From positions 15,934,001 to 15,998,000 of the forward strand of contig NC_046674.1 in the NCBI RefSeq assembly GCF_003369915.1: a DNA stretch of 64,000 bases. Direction: 5' to 3'. This DNA comes from Drosophila miranda (lineage: Eukaryota > Arthropoda > Insecta > Diptera > Drosophilidae). The notes below the pieces were generated by a model that was not told where the DNA came from, made no database searches, and worked only from the letters and a program-made list of their open reading frames with translations. Position numbers and translations under genes: made by a program. Positions 1-12,400 of the stretch are shown in pieces; the first letter of the stretch is position 1, and every line of letters starts with the position of its first letter.

Positions 1-3000
1 CAATGGCAATGTCTAGAATATAACTTGAGGTAATTGTTTTTATGGCTATTTACCTAAATACGCCAATTACCAATCTTTTAAATGTCAGAAGCCCCAGCGA
101 AATGTATTTATGAAAAACAGAAAACAAAAACAAAAAAAAAACACGTTTTAATTTCATCTTCAGTCATGTCAATGCTGACATAGAAACAGCAGCCAAACCA
201 ACCAAAGTGGCAGAACGCAGCTGGTGCCATCCTAATGGCTTAATACGCAAATGCTACTCTTGGCCAAAGCGGAGGCGATCCGAGCCAAGATGATTCGTGG
301 CTCTGTGGGCGGCCACACGGCGCATGCGTAACATTGCACTCGTTCGACAAAGTCCACTCGCATCGCATCGGATCGGATGGGAGCTTGGGACTTGCTTGGC
401 ACTTGCACAATTTCTACGGTCAACCACTTTTAGCGGCTTAAATGTCAACTGGCATCAACAGAGACAGCAAAGCCGGAGATAGCTCTTGGTCGCAGATCCG
501 ACAATCTTTAAAATGTAAAATGCAAATAGATTGGAATTGGAATCGAGCTGCAGTCGGAGCTTTAGCAATTTATTTGCCTGCTTCCCTGGCTGTTTGTGTT
601 GCTCTTCTGCCATGTTGCAGATACTCTTTCCTTTGCGAAACTCTTGTCTTGTCTTGTCTATGTCTTGTTTGTCTTCACACCGAGGGACACTTGTTTTTTG
701 GACACTTTTTGCACACAAAATATTATTGTTTGTTTTAGGACGGATTCAATTGAAACTAGGTTGAGTGGCTTTACCATGGTGTACACTTTTGGACAGCTGC
801 TATAGACTCAAACTGGAGGTTTGCTGATTTATTAATCCCGATTTCGTTAGGTAATCCTTTTCGTGCGTAATCCTTGGCGGAATGGCTAAGAAGACGACGC
901 GACCGATCGTATCAAAATTCAATGGTCAATTGAATTTGATCGATGCCCAGCTAAGTTGGTTTAACTTCTAGGTCGAGTGTGGAATACCAACTAAAGCATC
1001 AAAACTTGTAGATTTTCTATATATACTCGGACCCGCCATCTGCCCGAAAAGCAACGCCGCAACGCCACCGTCGACAGAGGCAGCGACAGAGGCAGAGGCA
1101 TCTTCTTCACTTGGGCGACAGCTGTTAACACTCGCCCCGGACCGCAGCAGCCGCCATAGCCGCCGCAGCAGCAGCGGCACCACCAGTGGCAGCAACAGCA
1201 GAAGTGGAGAAGAAGGCAGCGGTCGAAACCGAAAGCGGCTAAGATGAAGATGCGGCGCTCTCTGCCAGCGCCGTCGCGACGTCTGCCGAGGCTGACCAGG
1301 CGGTTAACCAGTCCCAGACCTGCCGCTGCTGTCGCTTCTGCTGTCTCTGCTTGATATGTTTGGGAGTTAACAGACGGCTAACATCAGTTAGCCAAAATTC
1401 GAGTAAGCCCTAAAGCAGCAATTATAACAAACCTGATGCGGCAGCAGTAGCAGAAGCACCAGATACTTACTTGTACTACCGCATGCTTAACTTGGCCAAT
1501 TTGCTGTTGGCTTTACTGTTTAGCTGCCTTTGATTCGGGCAAACACACTATGCAGATGCTTTTTGGTCAGTTTTTGCCAAAATTCCAACTTTAGGTAAAG
1601 AGCGAACGGGAGGGTTTCAGTAATCAAATTTCATTGAGATTTTGTCATAAGAGCAGATTTTGGGTACAGTGAGAGATCTCTAAAAGAAACAAGTAGATTG
1701 GTATAGATTTTGGCATTCACAAGCTTATACATATGTACAGCCAAAGCTCTATAAAGCAAAACGGACCATATATATACAGTACAGTGTACTCATACCAGAT
1801 TTCTGAATATTTTGGTTATATATTGGATTAAGAGACGCTTGCAAATACCAGTGAAAGCTGTCTACAGCAAATCGAACTACCAGAAAAGTAAATCGGTGAG
1901 TGCAATCCACTCTTCGAGGGCTATCACTGTACCATCGAGTGTTAAACATTTTGTCATGCAGCGTTTAATTTTGTAAACGGCTTAGATGCAAAATGCCCAG
2001 CATGAGCTTCGAGCAGAGACGAAAAATTTCATCAATTTCATCAATCGACTGTCAGTTGCGCCGAGTCAAGGCTCCCATCGGAGCTTGCCAAGGCAAATAG
2101 TATAGTATACTCGTAGTAGAGCTGAGAAATGTGAGAAGATCAGGCGTTGGCTAATGGCAATTACCCCGTCCGGACTTGGGCTTAGGCCTACATGCAGTTT
2201 CGCCCGGGGAACATGAACCGGTTGACTTCGCGCCCGATGTTGGGTGCGTGCGTCTGGGGGTCAGCAGATGGAGTTGAATGTTAAGGTAGGCACCGCCATC
2301 TCTGACTCGCATAACCGAATGACCTTTAGACGCACACACATCTCGGAGAATCTCATCAGAGATCGCCCCTCGAAGAAGCCCCCAACTCCAAAAAAACTGC
2401 ATCTGAGGCGGAGGCTGGGACTGGGGCTGCGGCTGATCATTCTTCTGCCGCTCAGCGATTGACACCGAAACGAGTTTCAGTCAGAGTTTGTCATCGCCTG
2501 CAGTTTTGCTGTATTTTGTTTATGCTTAATAACTAGAATTTATTAATTTTCGAGCTCATGAAAAGCAGTCACGCCGAACATTTGGATTTTAATGAACCAA
2601 TCAGCCAGACGCCCACTGTTGTGAGCCTCCTCCTCCAGTAGCCCCTGAAGATGGCTGGACTCTTTTGGCCAGAGCCAGTGCCAGTGCGTGGCCGGCCATT
2701 CATGGGCGGTCTGTGGTAGAGATCATCGCGTAATTAGTCGACCCAGACGAGACTTCGAGACTTGAGGAAGTCACCCTCTAAGTGGACAAAGACGGCCGTC
2801 AGGCGGTAATTAATTCTCGGCTGTAATTGCATAAGCAGTGAGAAACCTCCAGCTGGCCAACAATTCGGGTCATAACTTGCTTTGCACATCTCCAACTCCT
2901 CCTCGTCACCTCCGGAGAGGCAATGACACTTGGCGACGACTGCTGACATTTCAAATTTGTCATTGCGGGAAATTCAAGTGATTTTTTTCTTCTCTATTTG

Positions 3001-6000
3001 TGCTGAAAACTTCTCGAATACCGGCTGGAGGAAAAGCCTTTTTGTGTCAAATCATCGGTCGTTGCGACAGTCGATTATACGTTGGTATTCCATGCCGGCG
3101 ATGAGAATTCGTTGCCTCGGATTTTGGTCTCCATCGAAGGACAATCCAGCTCGAAATTACGAAACAACGCCACTGTCAAATCCAACTCAACATGTCCCTG
3201 ACATGTGCCCGTCTAACCAGATTCTAAACATGATGTTTTAGCCCCTCCTCCTCTTTTTTCTATAAGAGAATTAGCAACTTTTAAAATTAAATAGAAGCTT
3301 ATGTTTATTTTGGGTGTTTGCTGCTTGGGCGGCTTTTGTCTTGGGTGCGGAAATCATGAATATGAAATGTCGATTCGGTTTCAGTTTTATCAACCAGATC
3401 TCGACTCCCAGTTATTTCCGATGGGTGTTAGACTTAACACAAAGATGTTTCATCAGAGATTATTTGAAACTGCTTTGACTAGTAAGCTCATCCATTCCTA
3501 ATTCATCCAGGAAGGAAGCTCTGAGAGGGCTTTCTAAAAACTTTAAAGACCTGTAACAGCAAAGAACAGGGAATAGATAGGCCCGCTTTCTTCAGTTGAG
3601 GAGCTCATCTGAAAAAAGTTCATTGCCTATTCCCTATTTGATTTCATTTACCAAGTCATTTGAAATGAGTGCTAAACTCAATGAGATCTTAAAAGACTGT
3701 CATGGAACTCTTAATTTGAAGACATTCTATAGCCATTCAGGTAGAAGTACGCCGAGCTTATCTAATCCCAGTGCAAATTAAATACCCTCACGCACAGGCC
3801 ATTAAAATTGAAATCAAGTCTCTTGGCAACGAGTTCCGACAATTCGAGCCTAATGAAAAGTGTTCAGCGAAGAACGATAGGAAAGAGTCTCCACTGAATA
3901 TTTATAAGAGGCCTCTTGCCCCGCGAAAGACATACGCATTGTACGAGTAGGATGGATGAGACTGAGATCGAGACCGATCTGAGACAAAGTCTCAGAGTGC
4001 GTGGTTATTCAAATTTGGCGGATCTAAGCGGCGGGAATCGTATAAATTTACGAGTCAAATGTCACGTCACCTGCGTCAGCATATGGCCAAGAACAAGCGC
4101 CGCAACATCGTTAATTGTGCTTATGATTTATGCAAATGTATCCCTATACATAAGGCATTTGTCCGCGTCTCAGCGGCGGATTCTATACGGCTCAACCTCA
4201 ACTCAAGGCGGTCCATATTGTCTTCTGCTCAAGATTTATATTTATGTAAATCCGGCATCCAAACAAACACCCAACCAAACTAACTAGTTTCCCCATTTTG
4301 CTTGTCTAGTTTTTGTTTGTGACTACGAAAATGGCTTGGATCTTTGGTGTAGGAAGTTGAAATGGAAGGTTCTGGCTGAATTTTAGATGAACTTCAGAGA
4401 TTGAAAAGGAAAGTTTTGGGCGGGAGGACGTGGGAATTTTTTGATGGAAAGAGAAAGAATTTCTTTATGCGATAATACTATTTGAAAAAGATCAGTACTT
4501 CATTGAATTGTAAAGGGAATTATTCAGAAACCAAAACATGAATAGAAGAAGAATTTAATTAGAACATAAATGAAATCCACTATTTATTGGTTGCATATAA
4601 TTTTATAATTTTTAGTTTATTGTCAATATATTTATGTATGCATGATGATGTAATCCTCTTTAAAAGTGAATCGTAATAAATATGAATAATATTTCATAAA
4701 AGAAGTCAACGAACTTGTTGTATTATACTTCGTTCTTTCATTCATAGGAAGTTTATCTCAAGTTTGACAGATTGAATAGGAAACCCCCAAGGACTCATCC
4801 AAGCCTTGACACGACCAATAAATTCCCCATTGGGTTTGTATTTAATGCACTTAAGGATAAATCTTAGAATGAACATTTAAAGACGCTTCATTAAGTCAAA
4901 TAAAAGTTATTTATCGAGGGCAAAATCTTTAAGATAAGCCGATAAAATTGTTATAAATTGTTTTAACAACTGTCCGCTCAAATTTGCTCGATCAATATCA
5001 ATAACAGTTAGCTCTGATACTGATACAGAACCCGACGATGATAATTTATGAATATTAAAATGTTTTAATAAGTGCTTACACCCAGCCGCTGTCGATCGTA
5101 TAAACAATTGGCTAACGGTATTTCGTTAATGGATATTCCGATTCGATGAATAAATACCATTCGCAATTCGCGTATATCTGAGAAATGTACCCGAATCAAA
5201 AACCTGCAGTGGATCGGATACGCTCAATTCCAAATTAAAGGCGGGCCACCGAAGTAAACGTGTTTTTCCCCGCCCGAGAGACACCGAAACAACCAAAAAT
5301 ATTAATAAGCCTTATCAAGGACACCGGCAGGCGAGCGTTAACCAGTTTGCTTCGTTTTTTTTTTTGCTAGCAATTTATGGGCCACGATTGCGGGCCATTG
5401 CCATTGGCATCCTTGCCGCGTTAAATGAGACACCCGAACGATTTTGGGGGAATCGCTGAGGGTCACACTCACACCGCTGAAAACTGGGGGACAGGTGGGG
5501 GCAAACCTGTTCCCCAGAAGAATCTGCTGTGTGGTGCGTCGAGCCATTACATAACCGAGTGACCCTTGAAAGTTTAACAAACTTGCTTGGCCTTTCAAAG
5601 CGAAAGTTTTCGGGTGTTTCATCTTATCCAGAATCTATAAGATGCCAACAGATTCACCATTAATAAAGCTTCGATAATTGTCCGACCAGCATATAGTTTG
5701 GATGACATTGCTGGCAGTTGGAGATCAAGAACGAAATTGAACCAATTATTCACTTAAGACGACAGCGACACCAAACAGCACACAACATCTCGAGACTTGG
5801 GTCAAAACGGAAGGTGCCCCAAAATGGAACTTGAGCCGAGACTCTTGACTTGATTAATGGCCATCTCGAGAGTGCACTTCACCTCTGCACCTCTGCCAGC
5901 TTGTGAATTAGCCCACTTAAGGCGAAGAAATAACTAAAACAAAAAAGATACTTTTTATGTGAGACTGAAACAATCTTGAAAAAAAAAAAACAACAAATAA

Positions 6001-8830
6001 AGTCAGAAATTGGAGCATCTCAACTCGATCCACACGCGTCGCTCGGTCACAAGGCTGATGGGCCGACTTTTAAGTTAAAATTGAATTCAAAATAAAATAC
6101 ATACAAATTAGATACATATAAAAATATACGAAATGGAGCTACAGATCAGACTTTAAGCCAAAGATGGGGCTGTATAAATTCTACACGGATTGGGCAAAAA
6201 AAAAAGGAAAAAAACACAAATCGAAAATTAATTTCGAATAAAAATCATTTGTTTTGGACTGGACTGGGAACTGTGGCTACCAACTGGTTATATCGCCTCA
6301 TTTCAATAGCCAACTGGTTCGTTGGTCCAGCACATAATATATAGCCACTTACTTATTCGAGCATCTTGTAGGCCGACCACCACATTGACAGCGACAATTC
6401 TATGCCCGAAAATCTCGGATCCGAAAATTAAAATTAGAATGCAAATTTCCCAGTCCTGTTTCTTTTATTCATGTTTACCCCTTGATATATGTAAAGGGGA
6501 AGTGAAGGATATCCACTCGGGTATTTGATTCACATCAAGTCAAAAGAAGGAAGACTCCAAGAGGAAGGCTCCAATGTTCATCGTTAGGTACAATTATCCA
6601 CCAGTTCAAGAAGAGTATTACTCTCTTCGAGCTAAGGTTGTCAATCCCATTTCATGTCTTCCAAAAAGAAGCTTCATGAGGTAAAAGAAACTGAGGCACT
6701 TGCCAGACCCGATATAAACATTTATTTGTTATTTATCGATGTCTGGAGATGCGGTGGCCTGTGAAGAGTCTGATCTTAGCAGCGTGCGATGCGAACACAA
6801 TTCTGCACTGGCAGTGGCACCCCACAAGCCACTAGTTCATTTTTACCAGTGAGCCATAAATTTCAGTTGTGGCGTTTTTGATTTGTTGTCTGAGGTCCCA
6901 GACCACACATCCAACCATTCCCAGAAGAGCCGACACGGTAAGGTGTCTGCGCTGGCTTCCGCATTTCTTGGCCATGTTTCTTTTTTGAGAAGGCAGAGAA
7001 GGCAACAAGTTCAGACAGACACCCTGGTGAGGTGGGCTGAGTATGATTCCCCCACCCAAAAAGTAGGCTATATGGCACCACAATCGCATCAACCATGGGA
7101 TCCTTGCCCCAATGTCTTGGCATTAACTCGACTTGACACCACATCTCAGCCACTTATCGCCAATTTAATTGGATTATGCAATCCGAAGACGTCAATCAGT
7201 TTGAAGTCCCCTCGCACCCTCCCGGTGGGGCTTCTTCCCAGCTCGAAGGTTAGTTGGACCAGTTTTCTAATGAATTTCAGATAAAGCCACATCTAGCTCG
7301 GGTCTGAGCCACAATGAACGCCTAAGTATTTATTAGCTTTAATTTGAATTTTCATATAAAATAAAAAACGGCGAACAAAACTCGTTGGACTCTATCGCTC
7401 TGCCCCTGCCTCTGCCTCTGCATGGTATCTATGTATCTCCATTTAGACATAGATGCTTCTATCCAAAAACATCAAGCAACAACAAACAGCCAAAGCAGAA
7501 GCAGCAACAACACCGCCAAACAAAATCAAGTTCACCTCGAGTGTATTAAATTTGTATAAAATTCATCAGTTAGCAGATACCTCAGCTGGTAATACAAGAT
7601 TCGTAACCACAAAATTGTCTGTGGCTATACGTATCTAACTATCTCTATCTCTCTCTCTTCTGTGTATGGGTGCATGGGTATTATGCAAAACAGAGGAAGC
7701 AACATACATATATGTAAGTATGTACATATCTCCATATACTGACATCTATGTGTATGCGTGCGAGTATATTGTCTGAAAGATAATCGTATTTGTGTCTGCC
7801 TGGGCATCGATCGATTAGCATTTTAGTTGCTGCCTTAACGATATTCCATCATGGGTGCCATTCATCGATCCTCTCAGCATGCACTTCTGCTTGGCTAAAC
7901 TATATTTTTATGTGGAATCGATTAACTTAAGCCATACATCACACGCTTGTTCCATCCATTCGATATGCCCGATTCAAGGCCCTCCCGCTGAGAGCAAAAC
8001 AAGAAGCGGCATCATCCAAAACACACAGCTATTGATGGACCCATTCGTTGGTCGCTCTTAACAGATCATTGATATGATCTGATTCAATTGCTACAATATT
8101 AATCGTGTAATATTTCAATTACGATAAAGATTTAAAATGATTTGGATATAGATCTTAACGCCTGTTGTCATTAGATAGTGTTTCAAAAAACCAATCAATT
8201 AAAAATGATTTAAAATATACTTCTTGTAAGTTTTTCTGTGAAAAAACGAACATGAAATCGTTGTATTCGCTTATTCAATGATCAAATAATACCCAAACCT
8301 AACCAAACCTGATCCTTAAGTATTCAAACTAGAAGCCAGTAACAAAAATATTTCAGATCCAGTTAAATTCATTAGGAAAAAATGTTTAACACAAGTTACC
8401 CCCCGCCCCAGCCACCGTAAACAGCGTCATTTAATCGATATATCCATCGATTGTCGTCGTACAGTTTCGTTTGCGATCATCGTCATAAATTAGTCTGCAT
8501 ATTAAGCGGCATTTATAGAGCTATTGGAATTGCCATTCGCAGGAAGTTCACTTGTCCGACATCTGGTTGGCCGTTTAGAAAAATGTGCAATTTTTTAGCC
8601 AAAATTTATAGCGCAAGGAACCAGCAGAACATATATTTTAGGACCCAGACACGAACCACTGATCATGTTCGAGCATTTATGCTAATTAAGATTCTGGTTC
8701 TCCTCCGATTTATGGCTAAAATATTTAAGTAAAAGTGTGCTGGCTGGGCTCTAAACTTAGCATCAATTAATGGACGCGAACTTTGATATTTGGGATGCCA
8801 AAAGATGGGACACAGAGAGAATCATAATTT
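1..8830. other. Gene-poor AT-rich region, no supported gene
   Basis: No open frame here has a recognisable domain, plausible splice partners or sustained coding composition. The visible contents are A-rich and T-rich runs, scattered TATA-like stretches, and a GC-rich stretch at about 1035-1330 described under findings. Two overlapping open frames near 2150-2465 run on opposite strands and I do not recognise either. The region lies downstream (3') of the minus-strand SLC6 gene. It may hold regulatory DNA for that gene or for a neighbour to the left, but nothing in the sequence proves this. Confidence 0.5.
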
Positions 8831-8843
8831 ACTAAACGTATCA

Positions 8844-8849
8844 TTTATT
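8844..8849 (-). terminator. Candidate polyadenylation signal of the SLC6 gene
   Basis: Read on the minus strand this is AATAAA, about 620 bp past the SLC6 stop codon. It would give a 3' UTR of roughly 640 nt. Other weaker A-rich signals could be used instead. Confidence 0.35.
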
Positions 8850-9472
8850 ATATAAGATCGCTTTCGACATCGTTGTGTTCTCAATTAACTTAACATCGAA
8901 GGCAACACAGCCAGGCGCGTTGCTCCGATTCTTAGGATATTGTGTCAGACTAAGAACTAACTAAGAACTGAGTCTAGGTATAGGATTCTACATAGAGCTA
9001 TTAATTCATAATTCATGTTTTCAGGCACTCAGATTACTCACTAACAATAGATCATCCACTCGTTCAGGCAAAAAAAAAAATGTAGACTATAATGGTAAAT
9101 TGGTTACATATCAAGTGCTTAGACTATGTGTAGACCAGTGCTGATCTACTCCAGTTACTCCTCCTCTACTTTCGTTTCCAGATGGGTAATGACAACGGAA
9201 TTTTATCGACTTACGCTAAGGAACTAGATCGTAGAACTATATCTAGGAATGCTCTGCTCTTTCACTATGTACAGTTCGGAACTAGAAGATACACTTTGCA
9301 TATGGGCATAATTCGTTATTCGTAGCTTATCGATAGGTCTGTGCTTCAGATGCAATACTCGTACAGCTTACAGATACAGATACGTTTCTTTTGGATGCAA
9401 CAAGTCTTTTTAAATGTGAATGCTTCGTTTTCTCCTCCTCTCCATGCGCTCCTTGCGCTTCCGTCCTTCGGT

Positions 9473-12400
9473 TCACAGTTCCGTGGAATACTCTTCTGGA
9501 TTGACGTTGAACTTCCGCCAGCAAATGTGATCCCCGGCCGCGGCGGATGTCGGCGGTGGCAGCTTGCCGTTTACATTGACCACTGAGCTGGCCGACCGCT
9601 TGATATGGACTCTGGGCGGTGGTGGCGGCTGGCTGGGTACTAGGCAGCCCGTGGAACGGCCCAGCGGATTCCTGGACATGGCCAAGGCCGAGTTGTTGAT
9701 GGTCTTGCCGTTCCCGTATGTGATGGATTCGTTGGAGGGCGAGATCTCGATGCGGGTGGCGTGGCCGGAGCCGGTGCCTCCATCGGATAGGCGCCGGATG
9801 TAGACTACCTCGCGGTGCTTCTCCACTGTGGTACCCCCCGCCGGTGTCGATGGAGGCAGCCGTGTCAGGGTCTGGGGCTGGGCCGTCTGGCGCATCCGCT
9901 GAGAGTACCTCATCAGCTTGGCATCATTGGCTTGGAATGGCACATACTGCTGTTGCGTGATGCCCGGAAACTTGTCCACGCTGATGTCCTCCTCGATGGC
10001 TGAGTCCCCGAACATGGAGCCGCTGTAGTTGGGCGAACTGTTGCCCGGGGTGGAGGATTTCCAGTGGGGCTGGTGCATCGGTTTCTGCGTCTGTCCGCCG
10101 TTCTGGACGCCGTATTTCTGGGCACCCGAGTACTGCCCTTTTTTGATGGAATGCGTGTAGTCGCGAGTGCCGCGTCGGCGCAGGGTGAAGTCCCGCCGGC
10201 CCGTGTCCTGGCAGACAGAGCGCCATTGCTTCCATGAGTGACGGGCCAGGGGATCTGCGGGACCCCACTCCTTGGCCGGCTTGGAGGCTTCACAGATCAT
10301 GCCGAAGAAGTTGTACTCCACCTGGCGGAAGATCTGGATGCAGGCAATGATGAGGATCACGGCCAGGACGAACAGTATGGGAGCCCAGCGCGGCAGGTAC
10401 TCCGCCAGCAGATCGTACTGGTCGTCGTCGGCACACCACCAGACGAGGATGCCCGTGAGAACGGCCGGACATGTGACCCAAAGAAACATCCAGACCTTGA
10501 AGATGGGCCGACCGATGGAGAACTCCAGGTCGGTGTAGATGTTCTTGGCTCCGTAGATCCAAGTTATGGCAATCAGCTCGAAGACCAGGGCCGTCACAAC
10601 CATGGTGCCCACCAGGCGCGAGTCCAGCACCCGAGCTATGATAAACTTGGGCGCCGCAAAGGACATGACGGCCACGACGAGAGCGATCAGGCAGATGACG
10701 TAATTTGGACGACGCGGCACCAGGCGCGTCGACGTGTACACGGCCACGGTGATGGACACCATGGCCGAAAGGATTATTAGGGCGTAGATCAGGGCGGGCA
10801 CAAGGTGCTGTAGAAGATCGCTTTCCCCCGCCTTAGAGCCATTCAGCACACGATCGTAGATGGCTGTCAGCGGCTTGAGCTCCTCCATTATCTGGTAACC
10901 GTTTGCGGATAGATCGAACTGCACCATGAACAGTGTCACGGCAATGGCATTGATCAGCAGATTGAAGCAGAGGTACACCACGGAGGTCCGCACGGCGTCC
11001 CCTTTGTACAGGAACTTGCCCGTGATCATGGGCAGGGCGCCAAAGCCGCAGTTGAGCGAGAAGAGGACCTGCATCAGGGCGTTGAACCAGATGTTGCTCT
11101 CGAGAAGCAGAGTGGGGTCGAAGCCCCATAGCTCTGGGAAGTAGTGGCGGCTAAAGGAGTTGCGCACCTCCCATCCGGTGAGGGCGCAGAGCAGGACCAA
11201 TCCACTTAGGCCATAGACGAACAGACTGCGACGCAGTATCTTGGCATTGTGGGTGCTACGATATAGAAGGTGTGAGGAGGGAAAACAAAGAGATATTCGA
11301 TCATAATACTCACCACAGCATTACCACAATCCAGAGACCAATCAGGCCTGCTGCCAGTAGTCCAAAGTACAAGGGATTACGCCAGAAGGGCGTCAGGAAG
11401 GTCAGCTGCAGGCACTCCTGTCCGCTGGTCCCTGTCACCAGATACCCATTCTGCAAGATTCCAATTATACATTAGTATGACTTCCATTGAAATTTCTTTA
11501 GTTTATTCGCACCATGCTCAGCTTGACGGGTCCGGCACACTCTCTGAATGGCAACGCATTGGAGGCGAACATCCCGATGTAGGCCAATGCCAGCACGGCC
11601 TGCAGGGACACCCATATGGCGGACACCCACGAGGCGAAGCGACTCACGATGCAGGCTCCTAAAAGCAGAGATCAGAATTCGTTATATGTATGTATATTGT
11701 ACAAATACATTTACGCCTACAGAATAACATTTCCGTCGCTTTGTTAAACAGCGAAAGAGTAGGTATCATTTGTATTTTAATTAAATTACTTTTCTGTCAT
11801 TTAAATGGCAGAGGCAAAATCGCCTCCAAGTGAAAACTTGTTGTCAAAGGTGTCGTCGTGTCCGTCCATAAAAATAAACGAGATTATTTTATATTTACGT
11901 TTACATTTATAACGTATTCTGCGGAGAGGAAATAACTATTCTCCAAACCAGACCGATTTGACCTTAAAAACGCACCGAAAGCTGTTAATATATTGACCAC
12001 ACATCAGATTGAGTTCCTAGGCCCATAAAGGTGGCATTGAATGTTGTTCAAAGGCATAAAATGATCATTCGAAAATATCTATAAACTATTGAAATGAGCT
12101 TTTTTCTCACTCCTTTGGCGGCAACTGTATTTTCTTTGACTTCAAATGGAGTTAATTATGCAATCGTTCATTTCTTCATATTCCTATTCATATTCGTTTT
12201 CTCTCTCTTCGTTTGTCAATTCCGTTATTTGCCAATACCGTTTGGCATTGCCTGGCAGTGCATCTCTGCCTGGCAATGGCTATGGAAATATGTAACGTAA
12301 ATGCGAAAGAGCTAAAAGAGGATGCCATAATTGATTCAGTTCTATGTTCACGCACACCCTTATTCACATTCATTATAATACTTCAATGAAAGAATATCAT

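Noticed and set aside
2151-2465. Overlapping open frames on both strands
   Set aside because: Neither has a recognisable motif, a splice partner or a clear start context. Both frames being open suggests GC composition rather than coding.
10238-10780. 180-codon plus-strand frame opposite the SLC6 last exon
   Set aside because: A shadow frame: rich in His, Gly and Asp as expected from the reverse complement of membrane-segment codons.
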